From: Pseudomonas sp. gcc21
Lineage (GTDB): Bacteria > Pseudomonadota > Gammaproteobacteria > Pseudomonadales > Pseudomonadaceae
Direction: 5' to 3'
Length of the DNA: 64,000 nucleotides
Assembly (NCBI RefSeq): GCF_012844345.1
Contig: NZ_CP051625.1
Location: 1,612,001 to 1,676,000, forward strand
Part shown: piece after piece, positions 17,628 to 26,174 of the stretch
Layout of the letters: every line of letters begins with the position of its first letter
How positions within the stretch are numbered: the stretch's first letter is position 1
Translations under genes and position numbers: made by a program
The notes under the pieces: model-generated
Told to the model about the DNA's origin: nothing
Database searches by the model: none
The model's input: the letters and a program-made list of their open reading frames with translations, nothing else

Positions 17628-18479
17628 TCAGTTGAATACCACCGTCTTGTTATCGTGGACCAATACCCGGTCTTCCAAGTGATAGCGCAAACCCCGGGAA
17701 AGTACCATCTTTTCCACATCTTTCCCGAGGCGAACCATGTCTTCGGCATTCAAGCGATGGCTGATGCGCACGACGTCCTGCTCGATGATCGGACCCGCAT
17801 CGAGCTCCTCGGTAACATAGTGACAGGTCGCGCCGATCAGCTTGACGCCTCGCTGCGCTGCCTGGTGATAAGGCCGGGCACCGACAAACGAAGGCAGAAA
17901 ACTGTGATGTATATTGATGACCCTGTTGGCATACCGGCTACACAGTTCCGGCGGCAATATCTGCATGTAACGCGCCAATACGATGCAGTCAGCCTGCTGC
18001 TCGTCGATCAAACGCGTTACTTCGGCAAAGGCTTCAGCTTTATGGTCCGGTTTTACCGGAACATGGTGAAAGGGTATGCCATGCCATTCAACCATACTGC
18101 GCAAATCATCGTGATTGGATATAACGCTGGTTATCTCGCAATCGAGTTCGCCGCTGTGCCAGCGATGTAACAGATCAAACAGGCAGTGCGACTCTCTGCT
18201 TGCCATAAGAACGACTTTTTTGCGCTGCGCGGAATCGCTCACCCGCCAGTCCATCGAGTATTCGGCGGCAATAGGCGCAAACACAGTACGCAGGCCATCA
18301 ACATCAAAAGGAAGCGAATCGGCTCTGATCTCGTGGCGCATGAAGAACCAGTTCGAGAGATTATCCGAATGATGGTTGGCTTCTGTTATCCAGCCGTTAT
18401 AGGTCGCAAGTACATTACTGACTTTAGCGACTATACCCACACGATCAGGACAGGCTATAACCAGACGAAAAGTACGCAT
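17628..18479 (-). CDS. purU: Formyltetrahydrofolate deformylase
   Basis: 283 residues. An N-terminal ACT domain (MRTFRLVIACPDRVGIVAKV) of about 80 residues precedes the formyltransferase-fold hydrolase domain with NIHHSFLPSFVGARPYHQA and the GATCHYVTEELDAGPIIEQD block including the catalytic His and Asp. It hydrolyses 10-formyl-THF to formate and THF and balances one-carbon pools. The ACT domain is the glycine/methionine sensing part in the family. It is divergent from mvaT. Confidence 0.95.
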   Translation of the reverse strand: MRTFRLVIACPDRVGIVAKVSNVLATYNGWITEANHHSDNLSNWFFMRHEIRADSLPFDVDGLRTVFAPIAAEYSMDWRVSDSAQRKKVVLMASRESHCLFDLLHRWHSGELDCEITSVISNHDDLRSMVEWHGIPFHHVPVKPDHKAEAFAEVTRLIDEQQADCIVLARYMQILPPELCSRYANRVINIHHSFLPSFVGARPYHQAAQRGVKLIGATCHYVTEELDAGPIIEQDVVRISHRLNAEDMVRLGKDVEKMVLSRGLRYHLEDRVLVHDNKTVVFN

Positions 18480-18618
18480 TCATTGATCTCCAATACTGCT
18501 GGCGGAAGCCGCGGTTAAAGTGGAGCATTCTACCCGCTGCGCTCTACGATTGCAGCTGGATCAGAGCCGGGCGCTGTGAAGAAAACGTGAATATTTACAT
18601 ATTGCGACCATCAAGTTG

Positions 18619-18647
18619 TTGTATGGTCTGGGCTCTTAACTTACTAT
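18619..18647 (+). promoter_or_regulatory. Predicted sigma-70 promoter of mvaT
   Basis: TTGTAT (18619-18624) and TACTAT (18642-18647) are separated by exactly 17 bases, 41 bases upstream of the mvaT ATG, in the AT-rich purU-mvaT divergent region. Confidence 0.55.
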
Positions 18648-18688
18648 TTCCGGGTCAAATACAACTTTACCGTAATAAGGTGCAACTT

Positions 18689-19066
18689 ATGTCAATGCTT
18701 CAGGAATATCGCCAGCTCGAGGAGACGATCCGTGAACTTTCCGAGCGTCTCCAGTCTTTGTCCAATGACGACAAGCTGAAAAAAGAACTCGAATTCGAAG
18801 AAAAACTTCGTGCGTTGATGGATCAGCACGGCAAGACGCCCAAGCAGGTAGTTGCCCTTCTCGACCCGGACAACAAGGGTTCAGCCCAAGGCAAGAACGC
18901 ACGTTCCTCGGCACCAGCCAAGCGCGCGCGCAAGGTAAAGCAGTACAAGAACCCGCACAACGGCGAAACCATCGAGACAAAGGGCGGTAATCACAAAACA
19001 TTGAAAGCATGGAAAGAACAGTACGGTTCGGACACTGTTGAATCCTGGATGACTATCCTGGGCTAA
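18689..19066 (+). CDS. mvaT: H-NS-family xenogeneic silencer MvaT
   Basis: 125 residues from the ATG at 18689. The N-terminal half is a charged coiled coil for dimerisation and oligomerisation (QEYRQLEETIRELSERLQSL). A basic linker (KRARKVKQYKNPHNGE) leads to the AT-pincer DNA-binding motif ETKGGNHKTLKAWKEQYG. MvaT coats AT-rich, horizontally acquired DNA and represses it; it is specific to Pseudomonadales. A promoter with 17-base spacing and a downstream terminator make it monocistronic. Confidence 0.95.
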   Translation: MSMLQEYRQLEETIRELSERLQSLSNDDKLKKELEFEEKLRALMDQHGKTPKQVVALLDPDNKGSAQGKNARSSAPAKRARKVKQYKNPHNGETIETKGGNHKTLKAWKEQYGSDTVESWMTILG

Positions 19067-19082
19067 TCTCCAGGCATCCGCA

Positions 19083-19108
19083 AACCCGCCATTACCGGCG
19101 GGTTTTTT
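19083..19108 (+). terminator. Intrinsic terminator of mvaT
   Basis: AACCCGCC (19083-19090) pairs with GGCGGGTT (19097-19104) across a six-base loop and runs into T to 19108, 17 bases after the mvaT stop. Confidence 0.9.
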
Positions 19109-19141
19109 ATTTCCGATATTTTTCCTAAGCCTCGGACAACA

Positions 19142-20593
19142 TCAAAGCGAACTGACCTGCAACCGGGTACCCAGAGCTTTGGCGTATTCCTGCCAGGCGA
19201 GTAGCAGAGCCTTCTGCGCTCCCGTCTGGGTAGGCAGTAATTCTTCGATGGTACGTAAAAACTCGGGCAGCGTAATCGCGGCGCCTGGAGTAGAACCCTC
19301 AAGTCGACTTTTACAGAATCCAGACCAGTCCTTCCGAGCGGCCTCGCTCAGACTTTGCGGAAAATTTCGCGCACGGTAACGCGGCAGCATATCGACCAGT
19401 CGTTGATCCTTCAGCGGCCATAGCGCAAGGTCAAGTTGCTCGCCTCCCGCCTGTCGGATCATTTCCAGCTGAGTCCGGTCGGCGTCACTCATAAAACCGC
19501 CGTACAACTGCAGCTCGCAATCATCATCTGCCGGATTATCGAATCCTCGCTGCTCATTGAACAGGCTGTGTAATTTGCGTTGTCCGTTTTCCCGCCACGC
19601 TGCAAGTGTTTCTGCGCGATAACGAAACTCGGTCATATTCAGTGACAAGCGCTGAATATCTTCTTCGCGAAGTACCTTGATATCCGCCAATACCGGGCAT
19701 TTATTGATATGCACCAACTTCAGCCCAGGCCGCTGTTGGCCTTCGGCCAAATCTTCGGTGCGGGTATACATCAATTCACGAAGCGTATCTGCGTCAAGAT
19801 CGATCAGCAGATCAGGGTCTGCAGCCAGATCGTAAACAATCAGCGCATTGCGGTTGACCGGATGCCAGGCAAGCGGCAGGACGACCGCCAGTCCGCTACG
19901 TTCACGACCGAAGCGCCCCGATACATGCACCAGAGGCCGCACCCGTTGCAGGTCGATTAACTCACAGACTTTATGTTTGCTACGCAGGTCATACAGGTAC
20001 TGGTACAAGCGTGGCTGCGCCTGCTTCAGCAAGCGTGCCATGGAAATGGTCGCCCGCACGTCCGCCAGCGCGTCATGCGCCTGACCATGTTCGATTCCGT
20101 TGGCTTGGGTCAGCAGTTCAAGGCGCAGGCTCGGCAAACCGTCCTGCTCAGGCCATACAATCCCTTCGGGCCTTAGCGCCTGGGCTGTGCGTAACGCATC
20201 AAGCAGATCCCAGCGGCTGTTACCGCCCTGCCATTCTCGTGCGTAAGGATCGTAGAAGTTGCGATACAGCGTGAAGCGGGTCATTTCGTCATCGAACCGC
20301 AGGCTGTTGTATCCAGCGGTACAGGTACCCGGCTCAGCCATCTGGCGATGCAACAAGGCTATGAATTCAGCTTCCGGAAGCCCGGCTGCAGCGCGCTCGG
20401 GCCCGATACCGGTTACCAGACAAGCCATTGGATGAGGAAGCGTATCGTCCGAGAGCCGACAATCGATACACAACGGTTCACCGATTTCTTCGAGGTTTTC
20501 GTCGGTGCGAATCCCCGCGACCTGCAGCGGCCGGTCCCTGCGCGGATCTATACCTGTCGATTCGAAATCGTACCAGAAGATGCTTTTGCCCAT
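19142..20593 (-). CDS. sbcB: Exodeoxyribonuclease I
   Basis: 483 residues. The DEDDh exonuclease domain opens with FWYDFESTGIDP (Asp9, Glu11), continues with GYNSLRFDDEM and AHDALADVRATI, and is followed by the SH3-like and helical extension typical of ExoI. It degrades single-stranded DNA 3' to 5' in recombination and mismatch repair and binds SSB. It lies 64 bases downstream of the PilZ gene and converges with mvaT. Confidence 0.95.
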   Translation of the reverse strand: MGKSIFWYDFESTGIDPRRDRPLQVAGIRTDENLEEIGEPLCIDCRLSDDTLPHPMACLVTGIGPERAAAGLPEAEFIALLHRQMAEPGTCTAGYNSLRFDDEMTRFTLYRNFYDPYAREWQGGNSRWDLLDALRTAQALRPEGIVWPEQDGLPSLRLELLTQANGIEHGQAHDALADVRATISMARLLKQAQPRLYQYLYDLRSKHKVCELIDLQRVRPLVHVSGRFGRERSGLAVVLPLAWHPVNRNALIVYDLAADPDLLIDLDADTLRELMYTRTEDLAEGQQRPGLKLVHINKCPVLADIKVLREEDIQRLSLNMTEFRYRAETLAAWRENGQRKLHSLFNEQRGFDNPADDDCELQLYGGFMSDADRTQLEMIRQAGGEQLDLALWPLKDQRLVDMLPRYRARNFPQSLSEAARKDWSGFCKSRLEGSTPGAAITLPEFLRTIEELLPTQTGAQKALLLAWQEYAKALGTRLQVSSL

Positions 20594-20657
20594 TTCGCTT
20601 CCCGCCGCTCAAATATGCAGGTTAACCGAAGCGGCCGGGACAGGCATCTTCGCGCCC

Positions 20658-21038
20658 TTAAAAGGTGAAGAATCGCTCCAGCAGATGGGCAAGCTCACTG
20701 ATGGAATGCGTGCTTGATACGATGCTGAAACCCGTATCAAAAAAGCCCGGCGATACATCTGACCGGCACCAATGGCTCAATGCCTTGAAATCAATGATAT
20801 CCAGACCACCTTCACCGGCTGGCAACTTCAAGCGCATGTCATATATTTCATCGACCATGACCGGCAATACGCTGATCAACATCAACCCATTGCCCGAAAC
20901 GTTGCCTATCTGCCCCATCGGCTTATCCGTGCGAGCATTGTAGACACTAAGATACGCCGCCAGTTGATGGCGGGCGATGTGACGCTGCTCAATATATCCT
21001 GGCGAGCTCATGCTGCCGGACAGAGGCAGAGACGGCAT
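20658..21038 (-). CDS. PilZ-domain protein (candidate c-di-GMP receptor)
   Basis: 126 residues. The two c-di-GMP-binding motifs are visible: RHIAR (RxxxR form) near the N-terminus and NVSGNG (D/N-x-S-x-x-G form) about 25 residues on, followed by the beta-barrel strands. The ATG overlaps the TAA of the upstream DUF4124 gene (TAATG), so the two are translationally coupled. A second in-frame ATG nine codons later (MSSPGYIEQRH) could be the true start. Diguanylate cyclase SadC and phosphodiesterase BifA are encoded 9 and 19 kb away. Confidence 0.85.
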   Translation of the reverse strand: MPSLPLSGSMSSPGYIEQRHIARHQLAAYLSVYNARTDKPMGQIGNVSGNGLMLISVLPVMVDEIYDMRLKLPAGEGGLDIIDFKALSHWCRSDVSPGFFDTGFSIVSSTHSISELAHLLERFFTF

Positions 21039-21463
21039 TAACAGCGCTCCTGTAGCTGGGTTTCAAGTTCATGTTTGCGTGCTTTGACGCGGCCCGGGTG
21101 AACTTCTACCTTCTTGCCGTCCGCATTTACTTCATACCACAGTCTTCGACCTTCAAACTTGGCCAAATGACGCCGCAGTTCATCACATTGTGCCTTAGTC
21201 TGCTCGCGTCGCGCCACGGAACGGGCCGTTTCGATTTCCCGTTCACTGGCCCGCACCTCCATGATCTTTCGGATATTTCTTTCCCTCTGGAGGACCTGCT
21301 CATCGCGTTCGATTACCTGCGGACGAATATCCATCAGCTCGGCATTTGCTGCCGGCCGTTCACTGAACTGCACACGGCCTTCGGCATCGACCCAGCGGTA
21401 GATTTCAGCCACCAACGGCATCGGAGACAAAGCAAGCACACACATTGTTAACCATCTGAACAT
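21038..21463 (-). CDS. DUF4124 periplasmic protein
   Basis: 141 residues from the ATG at 21463. A signal peptide (MCVLALSPMPLVAE) is followed by the DUF4124 core IYRWVDAEGRVQFSERP, then a long charged helical region and a basic tail with RLWYEVNADGKKVEVHPGR. DUF4124 is a small domain of unknown function common in Pseudomonas envelope proteins. It is first in a DUF4124-PilZ-sbcB run. Confidence 0.85.
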   Translation of the reverse strand: MFRWLTMCVLALSPMPLVAEIYRWVDAEGRVQFSERPAANAELMDIRPQVIERDEQVLQRERNIRKIMEVRASEREIETARSVARREQTKAQCDELRRHLAKFEGRRLWYEVNADGKKVEVHPGRVKARKHELETQLQERC

Positions 21464-21679
21464 TGGCCCGTCCTGGTCCGCTAACATCCTGAATGTACGA
21501 GAATAATGCAGCTGTTCGCGCTGGCCAAGCACAAACTAACCCAAACGAGCGATAGTCAGTTGCATCCTATAGATTCCAGCGGCTCAACGACCGACCATCC
21601 ATCTTGATGCAGGTCACTTCCAAAAGCCCTATCTTGTCTTACACTCATTCAAACTTTCCCGAATCAGGAGGCAGTATTG

Positions 21680-22618
21680 ATGGAATTCCACAATGTGCTG
21701 GTGGTGATTGACCCGACCAGCGAATCAGACCAGCCATCGCTGCGCCGCGCCGAACAGCTGGCCGCTTTCTATCCAGACGCGACTTTTACGCTATTCCTGT
21801 GTGACTACAACTCCGCACTGGACGGGGGGCTGCTGTTTGCGACGCCAGGGCTGGAAAAGGCGCGCGCCTCGCTCATCAAGCAACACGAAGTATTCCTCGA
21901 CAAGCTCGCCAAGCCTCTGCGGGAAAAAGCGGCTAGCGTGGAGACCCGAGCCGTATGGGGCAAGCGCCGCGACCGGCACATTCTTCAAGCGGCTCAGGAA
22001 TTACGTGCTGACCTGGTGATCAAGACCACTCACCACCACAACCCGATCAAGAAACTGTTACTGACCAATACCGACTGGCAACTGATTCGCCACTGCGAAG
22101 CCCCTCTATGGCTGGTCAAACAGGCTGACACGCTGATCGGCTCGATTTGCGCCAGCGTCGACCCCCTGCACGAAGCAGACAAACCAGCTGCTCTGGATTA
22201 CAAGTTGATAGCCAACTCCGACAGCCTGGCCAAGGCAATGCGTGCGCAGATGTATATTGCCCACTGCTACAACCCGCTTCCGCGCACGTTGGTATTCGAT
22301 GCGAGCATCATCGGTGACTACGATGCCTATGCTGGCGAAGTGAGAGCCCGGCATCAGCAAGCATTCGCCGAGCTGGCCGATACAGCCGGCATACCGGCAA
22401 CCCATCGACAACTGCTGCAGGGATACCCGGAGGAAGCCATACCCGAGTTCATCGAAAAACAGGCAATCAACTTGCTGGTGATGGGCGCGGTATCGCGTTC
22501 GCGCCTGGATGCTGCCCTGATCGGTCACACCGCCGAGCGCCTGCTCGATGAAGTGCCCTGCGATGTACTGGTGATCAAACCTGACGAGTTCGTTGATCCC
22601 AGCAGACCTGCTTCCTGA
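21680..22618 (+). CDS. Tandem universal stress protein (UspE-like)
   Basis: 312 residues from the ATG that sits eight bases after AGGAGG; the TTG codon immediately before it is less likely. Two Usp domains lie in tandem. The first opens FHNVLVVIDPTSESDQP. The second ends with the ATP-binding-like GAVSRSRLDAALIGHTAERLLDEVPCDVLVIKP. The size and layout match UspE of enteric bacteria and its Pseudomonas relatives, which support survival under anoxia and stationary phase. It converges with eda. Confidence 0.9.
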   Translation: MEFHNVLVVIDPTSESDQPSLRRAEQLAAFYPDATFTLFLCDYNSALDGGLLFATPGLEKARASLIKQHEVFLDKLAKPLREKAASVETRAVWGKRRDRHILQAAQELRADLVIKTTHHHNPIKKLLLTNTDWQLIRHCEAPLWLVKQADTLIGSICASVDPLHEADKPAALDYKLIANSDSLAKAMRAQMYIAHCYNPLPRTLVFDASIIGDYDAYAGEVRARHQQAFAELADTAGIPATHRQLLQGYPEEAIPEFIEKQAINLLVMGAVSRSRLDAALIGHTAERLLDEVPCDVLVIKPDEFVDPSRPAS

Positions 22619-22662
22619 TCATTACTACGTGCATCGCTGCCATGGGACGGCGGCAGGCATGC

Positions 22663-23301
22663 TTAATCTGCGAGTGACTGGCGGCTGAGTTCGCTGATAG
22701 TCGACCAGTCGCCCGCCTCGACGGCTTCACGCGGTGCCATCCAGCTGCCGCCAACTGCCATGACGTTGTCCAGATCAATGTAATCGGCAACTTTCGCCTG
22801 GGTAATACCGCCTGTGGGGCAAAATCGCACGCCGGGGAAAGGACCGGAAAACGACCGCAGGACAGCCGCACCCCCGCATACCTCCGCTGGAAACAGCTTG
22901 AACCGCCGATAACCGAGCCGATAGCCCATCATCAACTCGGAAGCGGTGGCAATGCCTGGCAATAGCGGAACCGGGCTATCGAGTCCCAGCGTGAGCAGTT
23001 CATCCGTACAACCGGGTGTCACGATGAACCTCGCGCCAGCGTCGAGAGCGGACTGAAACTGCCGGCCATCAAGCACTGTCCCCGCGCCAACACAGAGTTC
23101 CGGCCGCTCCTGCTGCAGCCTTGCGATAGCTGATAGACCATGAGCCGTACGTAATGTGATCTCAAGCGTGGTGATTCCACCGGCCAGCAGCGCGTCGGCA
23201 AGCGGAAAGATGTCAGCCTCCCGACGGATGCTCAGTACAGGCAACACTCGCACGGCGGCAAATAGACGATCCAGTTCGCGAGTATTCTCGGCAAGGCTCA
23301 T
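22663..23301 (-). CDS. eda: KDPG/KHG aldolase
   Basis: 212 residues from the ATG at 23301, ten bases after the pgl stop. It carries the catalytic glutamate in TTLEITLRTAHG, the Schiff-base lysine in RFKLFPAEV, and the phosphate-binding FCPTGGIT. It splits 2-keto-3-deoxy-6-phosphogluconate into pyruvate and glyceraldehyde 3-phosphate, the last Entner-Doudoroff step. It is third in edd-pgl-eda. Confidence 0.95.
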   Translation of the reverse strand: MSLAENTRELDRLFAAVRVLPVLSIRREADIFPLADALLAGGITTLEITLRTAHGLSAIARLQQERPELCVGAGTVLDGRQFQSALDAGARFIVTPGCTDELLTLGLDSPVPLLPGIATASELMMGYRLGYRRFKLFPAEVCGGAAVLRSFSGPFPGVRFCPTGGITQAKVADYIDLDNVMAVGGSWMAPREAVEAGDWSTISELSRQSLAD

Positions 23302-23311
23302 AAATGTCCTG

Positions 23312-24022
23312 TCAGCCCTCTGGGCTGTAATAAATGTCCATGGGCGGCCTAAGAAATGCCGCAATCGGCCGCCGCGCAGGGGATGCGGAAAACGCTTCTG
23401 TCAGCGTTTGGCGCTTCTGCGGTCCGTTGATCTGAAGCAGGCGAACCGCTGCCTGATTCAACGCCTTGCCCGTCATGGTAACCCGGGGAAGACGATCCTC
23501 GGTGGCGGGAATGGCCCGACACAATACTGGAGCCGCCGCCGACAAACTCGTCTCCAGATCATCGATACCCGGAAACAGCGAAGCAGTGTGCCCGTCTGTT
23601 CCCATCCCCAGCACCAGCACATCAAGCGGTAACAGCGACTGAAGGAGCGTATCGAACTCAGCAGCATCCTGTTCAGGGCTCCGCCCGCGGTACATCGGCT
23701 CCCAGCGCGCCAGCTGCATGACGTCTTGCAGACAACGACAGACCATACCGCCGTTGCTGTCGGGATGATCCTGCGGGACCCAACGCTCATCGGCGAGCGT
23801 TATGATGACTTTTTGCCAGTCCAGTTCCAAACGGTTCAGGCAATGCAAAACCGGCTCGGGACTACGCCCGCCCGACAAGGCCAGAACAGCGCGCCCGCTG
23901 CGGGATATGGCCTCGCCTAATGCCGTAGCGATACGCTCCGCCAGACGTGTTGCGTGCTCCTCGACCGATTGCGCTTCATCCAGCCGCAATCCCCGCTGCG
24001 TTACTGATTGCTGCAGTGTCAT
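23312..24022 (-). CDS. pgl: 6-phosphogluconolactonase
   Basis: 236 residues from the ATG at 24022, four bases after the edd stop. It shows LALSGGRSPEPVL, the ADERWVP motif and GMGTDGHTASLFPG, which are the conserved Pgl/NagB-fold blocks. It hydrolyses 6-phosphogluconolactone to 6-phosphogluconate. In fluorescent Pseudomonas pgl lies between zwf and eda; here edd takes the place of zwf. Confidence 0.94.
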   Translation of the reverse strand: MTLQQSVTQRGLRLDEAQSVEEHATRLAERIATALGEAISRSGRAVLALSGGRSPEPVLHCLNRLELDWQKVIITLADERWVPQDHPDSNGGMVCRCLQDVMQLARWEPMYRGRSPEQDAAEFDTLLQSLLPLDVLVLGMGTDGHTASLFPGIDDLETSLSAAAPVLCRAIPATEDRLPRVTMTGKALNQAAVRLLQINGPQKRQTLTEAFSASPARRPIAAFLRPPMDIYYSPEG

Positions 24023-24026
24023 AGAC

Positions 24027-25856
24027 TCATCTCTCCTCGTCCGCTTCATACAGGCTCGCGGTGAAACTGCTACCGCCCTCCTCCGCCGAACTGACAGCAT
24101 GGCGCATGAAAGCGAACATTTCCCGCCCCCATCCGCGGCGGACCGGCTCGGCCTGACTAACGGGCTGACGAGCACTCCAGACCGCCTCGTCTACTGCAAC
24201 ATCAAGCGTGCCCGCAGCCGCATCAAGGGTCACCAGATCACCGTCGTGCAGCAAAGCCAGAGGGCCACCGCCGCGCGCTTCAGGACACAGATGAATGACC
24301 GCAGGGACTTTACCGGACGCGCCGGACATACGCCCGTCGGTAACCAGCGCGACGTTGAAGCCTCGGTCCTGCAGCACGCCGAGATAGGGTGTGAGCTTAT
24401 GCAGCTCCGGCATCCCATTGGCCGCCGGGCCCTGAAAACGCAACACAGCGACGAGGTCGCGCTCCAGCTCATTGGCCTGAAAGGCCGCAACGAAGGCTTC
24501 CTGGCTTTCAAAGATCCGACAGGGCGCACTCACGCGCCAATGCGCTTCGGCAACCGCCGAGACCTTGATAACGCCACGGCCAAGCCGACCCTGCACCAAC
24601 CTCAGCCCGCCGTCGTCTGAAAACGGCTCACGCCAATCGCGCAGAATCGACTGATCCAGACTCTCGACTGGCCCGGCCCGCCAGGTCAGCTTGCCATCGC
24701 GCAGCATCGGCTCCTGGGTATAACGTTCAAGACCCGGTCCCGCCACGGTGTGCACGTCAGTGTGCAACAACCCTGCCTCGATCAATTGACGGAACAGGAA
24801 AGCCGTACCACCGGCAGCCTGGAAGTGATTGATGTCAGCCTGACCATTCGGGTAGATCTTTGCCAACCCGGGCACCACTTCAGACAGGCTGGCCATATCG
24901 TCCCAGTTGAGTTTGAGACCCGCAGCCTGACCGATCGCAACCAGATGCAAGGTCAGATTGGTCGAACCACCTGTGGCCAGCAGCATCACCACAGCATTGA
25001 TCAACGCCCGCTCATCAACAATCGAAGCAAGCGAACCTTCCCCGCTGCGCGCCAGACGAGCGGCCTGTTCTGCTGCATATACAGTGAGCGCGTCGCGCAA
25101 AGGCGTGCCCGGATTAACAAAGGAGGCGCCGGGTAACTGCAGCCCCATCGCCTCCAGCAACATCTGGTTGGTGTTCGCTGTTCCGTAGAACGTACAGGTG
25201 CCGGGAGAGTGATATGACTGCGTTTCAGCATCAAGCAGGGCTTCACGGTCGATCAGCCCCTCGGCGAAGCGCTGCCGCACTGCGGCCTTCTCTTTATTGG
25301 GCAGCCCGGAGGGCATTGGGCCGGCAGGCACGAACAGCATCGGGAGATGGCCAAAGCGCAGCGCCCCCATCAACAGGCCGGGAACGATCTTGTCACAGAT
25401 ACCCAGACACAGGCCGCCATCAAACATGTTGTGGGACAACGCGACAGCAGTCGCCATGGCAATCACATCCCGGCTATGCAGCGACAGCTCCATACCCGGC
25501 TCGCCCTGAGTGACACCGTCACACATTGCCGGTACACCACCTGCAACCTGGCCAGTCGCGCCAAAGGCGCGCAAGGCGTCACGCAATAACGATGGATAGG
25601 TTTCATAGGGCTGGTGCGCAGAGAGCATATCGTTGTAGGCGGTAACGATGCCGATATTGACCTCGTCCATCATCCGCAACCGGTCCTTATCGGAAGAGGA
25701 ACAGGCGGCCATGCCGTGGGCGAGGTTGCCGCACGACAGGCGCCGGCGACCGCGCGGTTGCGCTGCGGCATCGGCCATCTGCTGCAGATAGCCCTGGCGC
25801 GATTGCTGGCTGCGCTCACGCAGGCGTTCAGTCACTTCGATAACACGTGGGTGCAT
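24027..25856 (-). CDS. edd: 6-phosphogluconate dehydratase
   Basis: 609 residues, the full IlvD/Edd length. Fe-S ligands are seen in [13 protein letters not shown] and [13 protein letters not shown], with the dehydratase blocks [21 protein letters not shown] and [19 protein letters not shown]. It converts 6-phosphogluconate to KDPG. It is first of edd-pgl-eda and divergent from pyruvate kinase, so both ends of the pathway to pyruvate share one control region. Confidence 0.95.
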   Translation of the reverse strand: MHPRVIEVTERLRERSQQSRQGYLQQMADAAAQPRGRRRLSCGNLAHGMAACSSSDKDRLRMMDEVNIGIVTAYNDMLSAHQPYETYPSLLRDALRAFGATGQVAGGVPAMCDGVTQGEPGMELSLHSRDVIAMATAVALSHNMFDGGLCLGICDKIVPGLLMGALRFGHLPMLFVPAGPMPSGLPNKEKAAVRQRFAEGLIDREALLDAETQSYHSPGTCTFYGTANTNQMLLEAMGLQLPGASFVNPGTPLRDALTVYAAEQAARLARSGEGSLASIVDERALINAVVMLLATGGSTNLTLHLVAIGQAAGLKLNWDDMASLSEVVPGLAKIYPNGQADINHFQAAGGTAFLFRQLIEAGLLHTDVHTVAGPGLERYTQEPMLRDGKLTWRAGPVESLDQSILRDWREPFSDDGGLRLVQGRLGRGVIKVSAVAEAHWRVSAPCRIFESQEAFVAAFQANELERDLVAVLRFQGPAANGMPELHKLTPYLGVLQDRGFNVALVTDGRMSGASGKVPAVIHLCPEARGGGPLALLHDGDLVTLDAAAGTLDVAVDEAVWSARQPVSQAEPVRRGWGREMFAFMRHAVSSAEEGGSSFTASLYEADEER

Positions 25857-26174
25857 TTGCCCTCCCCTTCGCAGTGCGCGTCTCCCAGGAATCGCCGAAC
25901 CCGTCTGGAAGCCAGAGAGCGCAAGAATTGTTCAGCGCTTCCCTAGTATCATGACGCTCTGGCTTGACACATACCGGCTAGACTATAGCTTCGGTAACAG
26001 GTCGCCAACCTGGCGCCATTGTACGCCTCCAGGTACCGGACCAGTGATAATTCATCCTGGTTGAATCGCATGAATGCCACATCATGTTGCTTAGCTTGCT
26101 AGCGACAATTACAGCGCCACCTTTCGGGCACCCGCGTCAAGCAGGCGCCCCCACACATCAATAGGAAACCTGAC
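25857..26174. other. edd-pyk divergent control region
   Basis: 318 bases without a gene. A TTGACA lies at about 25962-25967 but the nearest TATAGC is only 14 bases away, so it is not a convincing promoter. I searched by eye for the Pseudomonas HexR operator form TTGT-N7/8-ACAA and did not find it. Confidence 0.5.

Noticed and set aside
25857..26174. A HexR operator between edd and pyk.
   Set aside because: No TTGT-N7/8-ACAA could be found on either strand by eye.
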